DNA from: CCY15215 sp039194995
Lineage (GTDB): Bacteria > Cyanobacteriota > Cyanobacteriia > Cyanobacteriales > Spirulinaceae
Assembly: GCA_039194995.1 (NCBI GenBank)
Contig: JBCCVR010000071.1
Span: 1 to 31,519, forward strand
Length of the DNA stretch: 31,519 nt
Direction of reading: 5' to 3'
Part shown: positions 1 through 8,566 of the stretch, piece by piece
Numbering within the stretch: position 1 is the first letter of the stretch
Layout of the letters: every line of letters begins with the position of its first letter
Notes under the pieces: model-generated
Told to the model about the DNA's origin: nothing
Databases searched by the model: none
Seen by the model: only the letters and a program-made list of their open reading frames with translations
Program-made: the position numbers and the translations under genes

Positions 1-301
1 GTTGTATGACCCAATCTCGGACAAACTCAATCGCTTCTTCTAAAGAATCCACTCTAACTCGAGCAATTGCATTATCCCATTCTGTTTCATCTTCATCTTG
101 CCAATCTTCTAGATCGATGTCTATTTCATCACAATCCGTATCAATCCAGATATGTCTTTCTGGATAAACTCTACTCTGAAAAGATAAGTTGCAGAGCGAC
201 ATTTCAGCAGAATCAGTTTCTTGAATTGCTGCAATGTTTTTTAACAAAGTCTGTCGTAATTTTTCTGTTAAATTATCTTTTTCTGACAAAGAAATCCCCA
301 T
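1..301 (-). CDS. Hypothetical acidic protein, cut by the window edge; possible immunity protein
   Basis: An open frame starts at ATG 301 (complement), stays open for 100 codons and runs off the left edge of the window, so its C-terminus is missing. It begins MGISLSEKDNLTEKL and is strongly acidic in the middle (DTDCDEIDIDLEDWQDEDE), with no membrane segment or signal peptide. Its start lies 7 bases after the stop of the reverse-strand ORF at 309-620, so the two are probably co-transcribed. I do not recognise the family. A small acidic protein directly downstream of a toxin-tail-like ORF would fit an immunity protein, but that rests on context only. Confidence 0.5.
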   Translation of the reverse strand, partial: MGISLSEKDNLTEKLRQTLLKNIAAIQETDSAEMSLCNLSFQSRVYPERHIWIDTDCDEIDIDLEDWQDEDETEWDNAIARVRVDSLEEAIEFVRDWVIQ

Positions 302-308
302 TTTTACC

Positions 309-620
309 TCACTTTTGGAACTTTTTGCGTTTTTGTATCATCAGTTTGCGAATGTCTACTTTATCAACCTTCCCTTGTTGCAGCGCTTCTTCTACTGTCA
401 TAGATTTAGCTGCGTCAGGAAGCACTGATTTTATATTACCACGTCGGAAGCGACTGATGTATTCTTGTACTGTCAGCGTTCGATATTCGTACAGTTGAGA
501 AGTGGTAGGAGAGTTAAGATTTAATTTACATTTCTTCGCCCAATTCTCAAATTCTGAATCGCGTTGTTCGGCTTCTGGATCGCGTTGCTCATCTTCTGAA
601 TCGTGTTGTTCGTCAGTCAC
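309..620 (-). CDS. Small hypothetical protein resembling a polymorphic-toxin C-terminal tail
   Basis: This is a 103-residue ORF with a GTG start; an in-frame stop lies only seven codons upstream. The N-terminus is a degenerate seven-residue acidic repeat (EQHDSED, EQRDPEA, EQRDSEF). The rest is basic and contains TVQEYISRFRRGNIKS and, near the end, MTVEEALQQGKVDKVDIRKL followed by a lysine-rich tail. From memory, tails of the form 'S/TVEEAL...G...RKLL' close the C-terminal domains of some polymorphic toxins, so this may be an orphan toxin tip or a fragment. It would pair with the acidic ORF immediately downstream (1-301). This is weak inference: the ORF could simply be a hypothetical protein, and no catalytic residues can be assigned. 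Confidence 0.45.
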   Translation of the reverse strand: MTDEQHDSEDEQRDPEAEQRDSEFENWAKKCKLNLNSPTTSQLYEYRTLTVQEYISRFRRGNIKSVLPDAAKSMTVEEALQQGKVDKVDIRKLMIQKRKKFQK

Positions 621-729
621 GGGAAGTTTACTCGTATTATATTTTATACCGATTTTATAACGATATTTTGGCTTTAGATGGGGAAACCGAGCGATCGCTA
701 ATCTCGTTTTGTTAGATGGACAATTTTGT

Positions 730-759
730 AAGGTGTGTTAGTGGAATGTAACGCACCTT
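730..759. repeat. GGTGCGTTA-type imperfect palindrome
   Basis: The arms AAGGTGTGTTA and TAACGCACCTT (one mismatch) flank an 8-base loop, just downstream of the ORF remnant that ends at 761. A second copy of the same design lies at 10490-10514. There is no T-run, so this is better read as an interspersed palindromic element than as an intrinsic terminator. Confidence 0.6.
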
Positions 760-760
760 A

Positions 761-1198
761 TCAGCGATCACCGGGAGGATTTACGCGGGTATCGCCTTCG
801 GTGTAGCCAGAGCCTTTAAGTTCTTCAGTGTAGGCAGATCCTTGAATGTCATTATCGCTAACCATAATGTTACGGTTCTCAATATTAATCGGTCGGCTTG
901 CTTCTCGTTGAACCAATCCCCATAGGTTTGTGTTCTCTCTTCTGTACTGCTCGATCTGCTCGTCTTTAGCCTGTAATTTCTCCCGATACACCCCCTCTAA
1001 CCGCTTCACTTCCCCTTCGTATTTCTCCTGAAACAAGCGCTCTATCTGCCCTTTATCCGCATCTTGGGGGACTTCCACTCTAACCACGAATGAGCCGTCT
1101 GGTTTTCTCTCGATGGCTTGAACGCTCACCTCGCTTTCGCACTCGATTTGCAACCCGTGAAATGATGTTGAGAATGCTTGCCAGTCTATCCCGTCTCG
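761..1198 (-). pseudogene. 3' remnant of a cyanobacterial coiled-coil protein gene
   Basis: A reverse-strand frame encodes a coherent protein tail but has no credible start. The first usable codon is a TTG at 1153. The same frame reads on upstream as plausible coding sequence (RDGIDWQAFSTSFHG) until a TAA just above 1198. The product has a charged coiled-coil stretch (GQIERLFQEKYEGEVKRLEG, then REKLQAKDEQIEQYRRENTN) followed by a polar tail (RPINIENRNIMVSDNDIQG). From memory, this layout matches the C-terminal linker and tail of larger cyanobacterial proteins, often ones with pentapeptide repeats. The missing N-terminal part and in-frame stop suggest a truncated, decaying gene. A short functional gene starting at TTG 1153 remains possible. 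Confidence 0.5.
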
Positions 1199-1571
1199 TT
1201 ATTAACGCATCTTACTGGCTAATTTGCATTGGTTTAATTGGACGAGGAGAAACGATCGCGTTACGTGGAGAAATCAGAATTTTGATGAAACTGTTTGAAA
1301 CTATTTTAATTATTGTTCCTTTTGAATAATCATTGGAAATACCTAAATTTAATATCAATACGAGTCCGGCGCGCTTGCCCGATCGCCAGAAATCCCCGCT
1401 AAGGAGAAGGCACTACACTCGTACATCAAGAATCAAAATATATCTTCGGCCACAATACAGATTGAGGATGACTCGATGTTTCGTTGTCTATCCTGCCATC
1501 GTCAGAAAACATTGAAAAAAACTCTATCCTCGGAGTAAAAAGGAGAAAGGAATAAAGGTTTATTTTCCCCC
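1199..1571. other. Intergenic stretch without a supported gene
   Basis: About 370 bases with no convincing coding frame. Short open frames on the plus strand here lack ribosome sites and protein-like composition. A purine-rich AAAAGGAGAAAGG at about 1539-1551 precedes the ATG at 1572 by some 20 bases and is the only candidate ribosome-binding signal. Confidence 0.5.
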
Positions 1572-4500
1572 ATGCCCTCGAACTTATTTCAGAAAGCAAA
1601 ACAAGGGAATCCCAAAGCGATCGCGCTCCTTCTCAATGAGAAACTCAATCCGAAAGGGATGGATAGTCGCATCGATCGCCGCGATCGCACCCTGCGAATA
1701 TTTCTCGAGGGCGCTCAACTCTACAAGCCTGATAAGCTCTTTAGCTGGCTTCGCAAACAAATGGTCGCCCTCAAACCGGGAGGAATCGAGCGCGTTTCCA
1801 TTCGCGGCTTGGCAACTGGGAAACATAAGACCCTCTGGACTCAAGGCTTTCAATTCGAGCAATTCTCCCCCACCTTTCCAGGTCGCCAGCCTAGTCTCCC
1901 CATTAGCAAAATCTTAGTCGCCTCCGCTCGCCCCCACACCACCAAACCCGACGAATTAGAGCGAGAAACCGCCCAAGTCAAACACGCAGTCCAGAAAACC
2001 CCCCAAGGCAAAGAAATTATTGTTGAAAAACTGCCCGCCATCTTTTACGAAGATTTAACCCTCGCGATTGCCCAACAACAGCCCCATCTCATTCACTTTT
2101 GCGGGGCAGATGCCTTGGAAGGCTTGATTTTTGCCAGCGAGACCCAAGATGCCCGACTGTTGGATCCGGGGCAGTTAACGCAACTCTTCGAGCAATTCGG
2201 GCGATCGGTGAAATGCGTTATCCTCGATCGCTGTCTGTCGGTTTTGCAAGCTGATGCTATCTCCGACTGCATTCGCGCAACGATCGCCATTGATGCCGAT
2301 ATTGGAGCTGATGCCGCTCGCATTTTTACCACGGAGTTTTATCGCTGGATCGGCTATGGCGAGGGCATTAACGAGGCGTTTGAAATGGGGAATCTGGCCT
2401 TACAAGCGGAACGGGTCAAACTTTCTAACGGCCTGCCTCAGCCCCTTGTTCCCCAATTGATTGTCAAGCATCAAGCTGCCCCCCAAGAGTCGGAAGCCCC
2501 TCCCTCGACAGAATCTTCTCCCCTCGCGGCGGCCATTTCCCATCTCGAGCAGGAAATTTCTCGAGATGTGATCAAACTGCGCAAACAGCGCCAAAGTATC
2601 ATTCAATCGAGCAACATCGAAGAAAACATCCAATGGCTCGAAGAATTGCGGCGAGTCTATTCCCTCGCCCTCGGTTCCATTGCTAGCAATATCGGAACTT
2701 GGCTGGAAGCAGAGCGCACGACGATTTATTTTGTCAACGAAGATCGCGATCGCCTCTGGTCAATCTTTGCTCAAATTACAAACCCACCCCCTAACCCTCT
2801 CCCAAGAGGGGGGAAGCAAGAGGAGAGATCGCGAAATCAGCAACAACAAGCCCTAGAAATTTCCGTGCCGATGGGTCGGGGAATTTCTGGGCGAGTCGCG
2901 GAAATGGGGCGATCGCTGCGCATCCCCTATCCCGCCAGACAGCACGAACATTCCCAAGAAATTCGCAAACAAGAGGCCAGAACCGGATTTAGAACCCATA
3001 CTTTACTGACGATTCCTTTAAAAAACGAAGATCGTCAAGTTTTTGCCGTTATTCAATTTATTAACAAACTCTGCAAGCCAGGAGGGGGAAAAATCGCTCC
3101 CCTCGATCCCCAAGAACCCGATGCCGAAAAGTACAGTCGCCTCGGTTTTACCCAAGAAGATGAAAATAAGTTCTTGCAACTCGTTTCCTCTTCAACCATC
3201 CTGAGAATGCTAGAGAGCATTCAAACTTACTATAACCTTACCCAACACTTGAAAGGGAGCGTCAAATCCACCAAAGCCGCTCGCGCCATCTCTCAAAGTA
3301 GCGATGAATTTAGCGAGGCTTTGCAACAAATCATGAGTGCCGCCCGAGAATTATTGGATGCCGATCGCTCGACCTTATGGATATTAGATTTCAGCAAGCA
3401 ACAGTTGTGGACGGAAATCCCCACAGAAGATGGCGGCGTGCGGGAAGCCTATCTCAAAGTCGGCCAGGGGTTTGCGGGACAGGTGGCCAAGCAGGCGCAA
3501 AAGGGCGATTATCAACCCTTAAATATTCCCTTTGATGTTTACGAACAAATCGGTTCTGCCACGGCCAAACAGTTCGATCTCGAAAATGACTATCGCACTT
3601 GTAGTTTGCTCTGTATGCCCGTTTTGGGCTATGACGAAGCATCCCCCCAGCGCAAAAAACTCATCGGCGTGACCCAACTGGTCAATAAGACCCGAGAGGG
3701 CTTTCCCAAACCAAACCCCGGGTATGTCGATGATGCCCCCGAGTGCTTTGAGATTAGCTTCGGCCGGGATGACGAGCGGCGAATGGAAGCCTTCAACGCG
3801 CAAGCGGCAATGGTTTTGCAAAATGCCCGCCAATTTTCCGAACTGGAAAATCACGAAATTCTTTACTCCAGTCTCAAGAATATGTCAGAAGTCGCTCGCA
3901 TTTCCTTGGGGGCGAAAACCGCGCGGGTTTATCTTTTTGATGCCAAGATTGATAAACTCTGGACGATTTTACCCGAGCGGAAAGAACAATCCACCAGCTT
4001 TCGCCGGGTTGAATATTCCCTCGATGATGATAACGCGATCGCCTTGGTCGCACGCTGGCAGAAGAATAAATACGTTCACATTCCCAGTACGATTCCCAAT
4101 GCCGAATACGATCGCTCCTCCGTCTATTTTCCCGTCCGCGATCGCCGAGGTAAATTGATTGCCGTGGTTGAAGCCTCCCGCAAATTAATGCGGGGATACC
4201 ATTTCTCAGAAGCCAACGGAAAATCCCCCCCCACCCCAACCCTCAACCCCCGACCCACCCCCCAACCCCCTCCCAAGAGGGGGAGAAACCAACAACCAAC
4301 AACCAACAACCAACAACCAACAACAGAATACAGAGGATTCGTTCATGCGGACATCGACAATTTTTATCGCACTTCCGATTCATTTTTTCATTTTTTTCAA
4401 GGCTGTATGTCCTTCTGTCAAATGTTTCAGGTGCAACAGAATGCCTCTGCCTTGATGAGAGCACAGCATTGGGTTCTCAATGCCAGCCGCGAAAATAGTG

Positions 4501-5099
4501 CCGAGGAAGTCATGAAAGCCGCCCGAGAGTTGGTGAACGCCGATCGCTGTACCCTCTGGCGGTTCGATCGCGATGACCAAACCTTGGTCAGCGAGGGCTA
4601 CGTGGGCAATGAAGGCTTGCAACTCATCCCCATCCCCCCCCTCCCCATTGGTGCCGGTTACGCCGGGTTAGCGGCAAAATACGCCCTCAATTCTCGCGAT
4701 CTCCGGGAAGAGCGGGCCAAAATTCTGAAAGTCGATTTCGATCTCTACGACGATACGGCCAGATCTGCGATGGCCATGCGATCGGACAAAGAAACCCATT
4801 ATCGAACTTGTAGCTTGCTTTGTATGCCCATTTTCAATCAAGAAAACGACCTCATGGGAATTTTGCAACTGGTGAACAAGAAAAAACCGGGATATCCCGT
4901 GGAATACCATTATCCCGACCTCTTGACCGATCGCGGGGATCCCCCAGAAATTCCCGATGGCTTTCGCGCTAGTTTTAGCGATCGCGACGTGCGCCAGCTT
5001 GAAGAGTTTAATCGGATCGTCGGAACTCTAATTTTTGAAGAAATTATGTTTGACGAAATTCGCAAAAAAGCAGAAGGGGATGGGGGAGAAGGATTTTAG
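1572..5099 (+). CDS. Multi-GAF protein with an N-terminal degenerate CHAT/caspase-like domain
   Basis: A 1175-residue predicted cytoplasmic protein with no signal peptide or membrane segment. Residues ~108-290 resemble the CHAT/caspase-like fold: PHLIHFCGAD (from H172) aligns with the usual PHIVHFSGHG, and CVILDRCLS (C221) with the usual NACYS strand. The catalytic histidine position is replaced, while the cysteine is kept. Four GAF-type modules follow at ~345-545, 580-785, 790-880 (weak) and 960-1160. Modules 2 and 4 share YRTCSLLCMP and QLVNK, which suggests internal duplication. No kinase, cyclase or phosphatase output domain is visible. Residues ~403-425 and ~884-921 are Pro/Asn/Gln-rich and are encoded by interspersed repeat DNA; both fall in loops. 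The likely role is ligand or redox sensing coupled to a non-proteolytic CHAT-like partner domain. The ligand is unknown. Confidence 0.8.
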   Translation: MPSNLFQKAKQGNPKAIALLLNEKLNPKGMDSRIDRRDRTLRIFLEGAQLYKPDKLFSWLRKQMVALKPGGIERVSIRGLATGKHKTLWTQGFQFEQFSPTFPGRQPSLPISKILVASARPHTTKPDELERETAQVKHAVQKTPQGKEIIVEKLPAIFYEDLTLAIAQQQPHLIHFCGADALEGLIFASETQDARLLDPGQLTQLFEQFGRSVKCVILDRCLSVLQADAISDCIRATIAIDADIGADAARIFTTEFYRWIGYGEGINEAFEMGNLALQAERVKLSNGLPQPLVPQLIVKHQAAPQESEAPPSTESSPLAAAISHLEQEISRDVIKLRKQRQSIIQSSNIEENIQWLEELRRVYSLALGSIASNIGTWLEAERTTIYFVNEDRDRLWSIFAQITNPPPNPLPRGGKQEERSRNQQQQALEISVPMGRGISGRVAEMGRSLRIPYPARQHEHSQEIRKQEARTGFRTHTLLTIPLKNEDRQVFAVIQFINKLCKPGGGKIAPLDPQEPDAEKYSRLGFTQEDENKFLQLVSSSTILRMLESIQTYYNLTQHLKGSVKSTKAARAISQSSDEFSEALQQIMSAARELLDADRSTLWILDFSKQQLWTEIPTEDGGVREAYLKVGQGFAGQVAKQAQKGDYQPLNIPFDVYEQIGSATAKQFDLENDYRTCSLLCMPVLGYDEASPQRKKLIGVTQLVNKTREGFPKPNPGYVDDAPECFEISFGRDDERRMEAFNAQAAMVLQNARQFSELENHEILYSSLKNMSEVARISLGAKTARVYLFDAKIDKLWTILPERKEQSTSFRRVEYSLDDDNAIALVARWQKNKYVHIPSTIPNAEYDRSSVYFPVRDRRGKLIAVVEASRKLMRGYHFSEANGKSPPTPTLNPRPTPQPPPKRGRNQQPTTNNQQPTTEYRGFVHADIDNFYRTSDSFFHFFQGCMSFCQMFQVQQNASALMRAQHWVLNASRENSAEEVMKAARELVNADRCTLWRFDRDDQTLVSEGYVGNEGLQLIPIPPLPIGAGYAGLAAKYALNSRDLREERAKILKVDFDLYDDTARSAMAMRSDKETHYRTCSLLCMPIFNQENDLMGILQLVNKKKPGYPVEYHYPDLLTDRGDPPEIPDGFRASFSDRDVRQLEEFNRIVGTLIFEEIMFDEIRKKAEGDGGEGF
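2782..2815. repeat. C-rich/G-rich palindromic element inside the GAF gene
   Basis: ACCCACCCCCTAACC is followed by CTCTCCCAAGAGGGGGGAA, an inverted C-run/G-run pair. It is read in frame as NPPPNPLPRGGK within the first GAF domain of the 1572-5099 protein. Related elements lie at 4222-4286, 6631-6695, 7199-7235, 20652-20681 and 23572-23681. Confidence 0.65.
4222..4322. repeat. C-rich element plus CAACAAC heptamer array inside the GAF gene
   Basis: Runs of C with ACCCACCCCCCAACCCCC and TCCCAAGAGGGGG (4222-4286) are followed by a perfect 7-base tandem array of unit AACCAAC to about 4322. The whole block is translated in frame as a Pro/Arg-rich then Asn/Gln/Thr-rich insert between GAF modules 3 and 4. 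The reading frame stays open on both sides. Confidence 0.7.
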
Positions 5100-5103
5100 A
5101 CCC

Positions 5104-5131
5104 GTCACCAGTCACCAGTCACCAGTCACCA
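5104..5131. repeat. Heptamer tandem repeat (GTCACCA)x4
   Basis: Four perfect copies of GTCACCA, then a degenerate GTTATCC, lie just after the stop of the GAF gene. This is a short tandemly repeated repetitive (STRR) array of the kind common in filamentous cyanobacteria. Confidence 0.8.
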
Positions 5132-5248
5132 GTTATCCATTATTTGTTTGTCCAGATCCAAAATAGACACCTCGATCCCCAAAAGCGGCACGCGGAAATG
5201 TACCCTATTAGAATCATCAAAGAGACTAGGAGATGAGGAGAATCCACA

Positions 5249-6532
5249 GTGAAAGTTGTCCAAGACTATATGCACGCCGTTTACAAGAGCGGGCTTTATC
5301 CAGACAAATTCATCTGCCATAACAAGCAGGGCAATTTAATCGACATTGAAGATCAGGCGAGCGGGAAGCGTTACAAGCTCCTCACCTTCTGCACGAATGA
5401 TGTCTTGGGGCTGGTTCAGTCAGAGGAAGTCCAACAAGCTGCTATAGATTCAATATGGCAGTATGGCACCTCTAACAGTTCCTGTTCGGTGTTGAGCGGT
5501 CGCATTGACCTCCATCGCCAACTCGAAGAAGAAATTTCGGCCTTTAAACATCTTCCCCATACCCATCTATTCCTCAATGCTTGGATGGCGATGCAAGCGT
5601 TAATGGACGGATTTTGCCATTTGGCCATTCCCGTCCCGGGCTTCCGCAATACGCGGGAGACGCTCATCCTAACCGATATTCTCAATCACGGCTGTATTGT
5701 TTCTGCGGTCGCCAATGCCGATAATCGCTCTGGGAAAATGTTTTCTCAAAGTCCGGAAGTGCGGGTTAAGGCTTATCGTCACTGCGATCTGCATGACTTA
5801 GAACGCAAGTTGCGGCGTTACTATCGTCCAGGCGATCGCTTGATGGTGGTGTCCGATGCCGTCTTCTCGATGGATGGAGACATCGCGCCCCTACCGGGAA
5901 TGCTGGACGTTTTAGAAAAGTATCCCGGTAGCGTCATCGTTATGGATGAGGCTCACGCGAGTGGAGCGATCGGCAAGTCGGGGGGAGGAATCTACGATCA
6001 TTTCAACATTACGCCCCAATCCGTCCTCGATCGCGGCATGGTTCCGATTATCATGACCACGTTCTCAAAATTTGCCGCTTCTGCTGGAGCCGCGATTAGC
6101 AGTCACTCTCGGGAGTTGATCGATCTGTTGGATGTTTCCCCAACTTCCATCGGCACGATTTCTCTACCCCCTCCGGTGACGGCAGCCGCTTTAGCCAGTA
6201 TCCGCCAAGTCAGAGAGAATCCCCTACTCGTCCAGACATTACAGGCGAATACGCGCTACCTGCGATCGCGCTTGAATCAGGAAGGATTTAACCCCATTGG
6301 CGAAACCAATGTGATCCCGGTACTCCTTCCCCCGGAACTCAATCCCAAAGAGTTTTCCAATCGTTTGATGGAAGAGTATGGCATTTGGGTTTCTCCCATT
6401 TGGTTCATCGCTAAACCGCGCCTGCGCATCACGGCGAATGCCCTCCATACCCGCGAGGAGATGGATCGTTTAGTCGAAGCAATGGTCGCTACGCGCGAAG
6501 CAATTTATGCTTCCACGGACAAAGTAAGTTAA
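5249..6532 (+). CDS. Alpha-oxoamine synthase family PLP enzyme (AONS/KBL/SPT-like)
   Basis: A 427-residue fold-type I PLP enzyme of the alpha-oxoamine synthase family. The family condenses an amino acid with an acyl thioester, with loss of CO2. The GTG start has GAGGAG nine bases upstream. Visible landmarks are SDAVFSMDGDIAPL (~202-215), VMDEAHASGAIG (D233 and H236, PLP ring contacts) and TTFSKFAASAG with K274 as the probable Schiff-base lysine. The length suits a complete enzyme. Substrates cannot be told from sequence: no other biotin (bio) gene is nearby, so 8-amino-7-oxononanoate synthase is not supported. A GH3-family adenylating enzyme follows in the same orientation after a terminator-like hairpin, which hints at a small specialised-metabolite or amide pathway. 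Confidence 0.85.
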   Translation: MKVVQDYMHAVYKSGLYPDKFICHNKQGNLIDIEDQASGKRYKLLTFCTNDVLGLVQSEEVQQAAIDSIWQYGTSNSSCSVLSGRIDLHRQLEEEISAFKHLPHTHLFLNAWMAMQALMDGFCHLAIPVPGFRNTRETLILTDILNHGCIVSAVANADNRSGKMFSQSPEVRVKAYRHCDLHDLERKLRRYYRPGDRLMVVSDAVFSMDGDIAPLPGMLDVLEKYPGSVIVMDEAHASGAIGKSGGGIYDHFNITPQSVLDRGMVPIIMTTFSKFAASAGAAISSHSRELIDLLDVSPTSIGTISLPPPVTAAALASIRQVRENPLLVQTLQANTRYLRSRLNQEGFNPIGETNVIPVLLPPELNPKEFSNRLMEEYGIWVSPIWFIAKPRLRITANALHTREEMDRLVEAMVATREAIYASTDKVS

Positions 6533-6540
6533 ACCAAAAA

Positions 6541-6566
6541 CAACCGCGCTTAGGCGTGGTTGTTTT
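6541..6566 (+). terminator. Rho-independent terminator after the oxoamine synthase
   Basis: The arms CAACCGCGC and GCGTGGTTG (one mismatch) close a 4-base loop and are followed by TTTT. An upstream A-run makes it potentially bidirectional. It lies 9 bases after the stop codon at 6532. Confidence 0.75.
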
Positions 6567-6768
6567 GTTATTGGTTGTTTGTTGTTTGTTGTTCGTTGAT
6601 AATTGATAACAACCCACCTCTAACCTCGACAAACCCACCCCCCAACCCCCTCTTATATCCCCCCACTGGGGGAAAGAGGGAGGAAGAGGGGGAGCTTGAC
6701 CAATAACACTTCGACTTCGTTCAGTACAAGCCACTAACTAATCACCAATAACCAATCACCAATAACCA
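6567..6768. repeat. Repeat-filled gap: GTTGTTT/ACCAATA arrays around a C-rich element
   Basis: The 200 bases between the oxoamine synthase and GH3 genes are almost wholly repeat DNA. They hold degenerate TTGTTTG heptamers (6567-6612), a C-rich/G-rich palindromic element (6631-6695), and a CACCAATAACCAAT array (about 6741-6768) that runs directly into the ATG of the GH3 gene. No separate promoter or ribosome site stands out. Confidence 0.65.
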
Positions 6769-8496
6769 ATGGATTTAATTTTTCCCGTTCTTCGTACTGT
6801 TACCCAACGTGCCAAACTCGATTTCATTCGCCAAACGCGACAGCTTGAAGCCGTACAAGAACGGTTTTTGCTGGAGATGCTGCGATCGCACGAGGGGACG
6901 GAACTCGGGAAAAAATTTGGCATTGGTAATATTACGACGGTGGAGCAATTTCGCGATCGCGTTCCCATCCTTCCCTATAGCAGTTACGATCCCTATACGG
7001 AGCGCATTGCCAAGGGCGAGAAAAATATTCTCAATCCCGATCCGGTTATTTATGTTAGTTTAACGAGCGGTTCGACGGGGAAACAAAAGCGGATTCCCGT
7101 TACCCGACGCTATCAAAAAAATTTAGCCAAACCAAACTTAGCAGCTTTTGGCTTTGCGATCGAGGCTTTAGAAAAACGCGATCGAGAACTATCGCAGCAC
7201 CTCCCTTCTTATAAAGAGGGGGCAGGGGGGAATCGACGATCCTTTAAGTTAGGAAAAGTTTTAAACACTAATTCTATCAATATTCAAGGCGTGACCGATG
7301 GCGGCATTAATTATGGTCCAGTGACAGTGGGCAGCATTCGCAGCAATCATTTAATGTATCGCTCAATTTTGGCAATGCCCTATGATTGTTTCAAAATTGC
7401 TGACAGTGTATCGCGTCATTATGTTTGTTTGTTATTTGCTTTGGGACATCCTTCTGTGGGACAAATTGCGAATAATTTCCCGATGTTAATTTTGCGGACT
7501 TGCGGCTATTTGGAGAAATATGCAGAGGGTTTGGTAGCAGATTTGCGAAGGGGTGCGATCGCGGATTGGGTACAAATCGAGCCAAAATTACGCCGCCAAT
7601 TAGAAAGAAGATTGCAGGCAAATCCCCAATGTGCAGATCGCTTAGAAAAGATATTAAATACAGAAGGAAAACTTACCCCAAAATTAGCTTGGCCGGATTT
7701 GGTTGTAGTCATTACGGCAATGGGCGGCACATCCGATTTTTATTTTCAGCGCTTTCCCGATTATTTCGGAGATACCCCCATTTTTGGCGGCGTTTACGGG
7801 AGTGCAGAAGGGACTTTTGGGATCTATTACGATCTGAACCAAGAAGGGACTATTTTATCGATTGAGAGCGGTTTTTACGAGTTTATTCCGGAGGAAGATT
7901 GGGATAAGGAAGAGCCAACAACGCTTTTACCCACTGAAGTTAAAGTCGGTCAACGCTATCGTATGCTTGTCACCAGTTATAGCGGCATCTATCGCTACGA
8001 TATCGGCGATGTGGTGGAAATTTTGGGATTTTACGAACAAGCTCCGATTATCGTGTTTCGCCATCGACGAGGGGGCTTATTATCGGCAACGACGGAGAAA
8101 ACAACGGAGTTTCACGCTACTCGAGTGATGCAGGCATTGAGTCAGGAATTTAACTTGAATTTAGATGATTTTTGTATTACTTTATCCGATAATGAGTTCC
8201 CTTCTCGCTATCTCGTCAATATTGAATTAACCGACGGACAAACATTAGAAGATCCTCAAAAATTCCTCCATCGTTTTGAGTATTGGTTAGGGGAATTTAA
8301 TAATCCTTATACAACGGTGCGATCGTCGGAAGTTCCTCCCCCTCGCTTACAAATTTTAGCTCCGGGGAGTTTTGCGATCGTGCGTCAGCGACAACTCAAT
8401 AAGGGGATGTCTGACGGTCATCTTAAGATTCCTCATATCAGCGAGGATCGCAGTTTTTTGCAAGGTTTAAATGTCATGCAGAAAATAGAACTATAA
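6769..8496 (+). CDS. GH3-family acyl-adenylating (acyl-acid amido synthetase-like) protein
   Basis: A 575-residue protein of the GH3 family, whose plant members activate carboxylic acids with ATP and transfer them to amino acids. Visible motifs are the nucleotide-binding loop SLTSGSTGKQKRIPVT (TSGSTG at 99-104), YGSAEGTFGIYYDL in the middle, and YRYDIGDVVEILGF (Y410-G413). These correspond to the three ATP/AMP-binding motifs of the family. Length and order suit a complete enzyme. Residues ~144-157 (HLPSYKEGAGGNRR) are encoded by a copy of the interspersed G-rich repeat, placed in a variable loop. The ATG abuts a heptamer array and lacks an obvious ribosome site. The acid and amine substrates are unknown. 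Proximity to an oxoamine synthase and an EamA exporter is suggestive only. Confidence 0.85.
   Translation: MDLIFPVLRTVTQRAKLDFIRQTRQLEAVQERFLLEMLRSHEGTELGKKFGIGNITTVEQFRDRVPILPYSSYDPYTERIAKGEKNILNPDPVIYVSLTSGSTGKQKRIPVTRRYQKNLAKPNLAAFGFAIEALEKRDRELSQHLPSYKEGAGGNRRSFKLGKVLNTNSINIQGVTDGGINYGPVTVGSIRSNHLMYRSILAMPYDCFKIADSVSRHYVCLLFALGHPSVGQIANNFPMLILRTCGYLEKYAEGLVADLRRGAIADWVQIEPKLRRQLERRLQANPQCADRLEKILNTEGKLTPKLAWPDLVVVITAMGGTSDFYFQRFPDYFGDTPIFGGVYGSAEGTFGIYYDLNQEGTILSIESGFYEFIPEEDWDKEEPTTLLPTEVKVGQRYRMLVTSYSGIYRYDIGDVVEILGFYEQAPIIVFRHRRGGLLSATTEKTTEFHATRVMQALSQEFNLNLDDFCITLSDNEFPSRYLVNIELTDGQTLEDPQKFLHRFEYWLGEFNNPYTTVRSSEVPPPRLQILAPGSFAIVRQRQLNKGMSDGHLKIPHISEDRSFLQGLNVMQKIEL
7199..7235. repeat. 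G-rich palindromic element inside the GH3 gene
   Basis: ACCTCCCTTCTTATAAAGAGG followed by GGGCAGGGGGGAATC is the opposite orientation of the element seen in the GAF gene and at 23572-23681. It is translated in frame as LPSYKEGAGGN. Confidence 0.6.
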
Positions 8497-8566
8497 ATTA
8501 AAATATAAAGGGGCTAAAAATGGTAGAAAAAGAGTCCAAACCCATCAAAGAAGGAAAAAGGCTCTT

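Noticed and set aside
1090..1515. Short plus-strand frames upstream of the GAF gene
   Set aside because: They overlap the coherent reverse-strand remnant or lack a ribosome site, and their products have no protein-like pattern.
5249..6532. Assignment of the oxoamine synthase as BioF
   Set aside because: No bio genes are nearby and family motifs do not distinguish AONS from KBL, SPT or ALAS-type members by eye.
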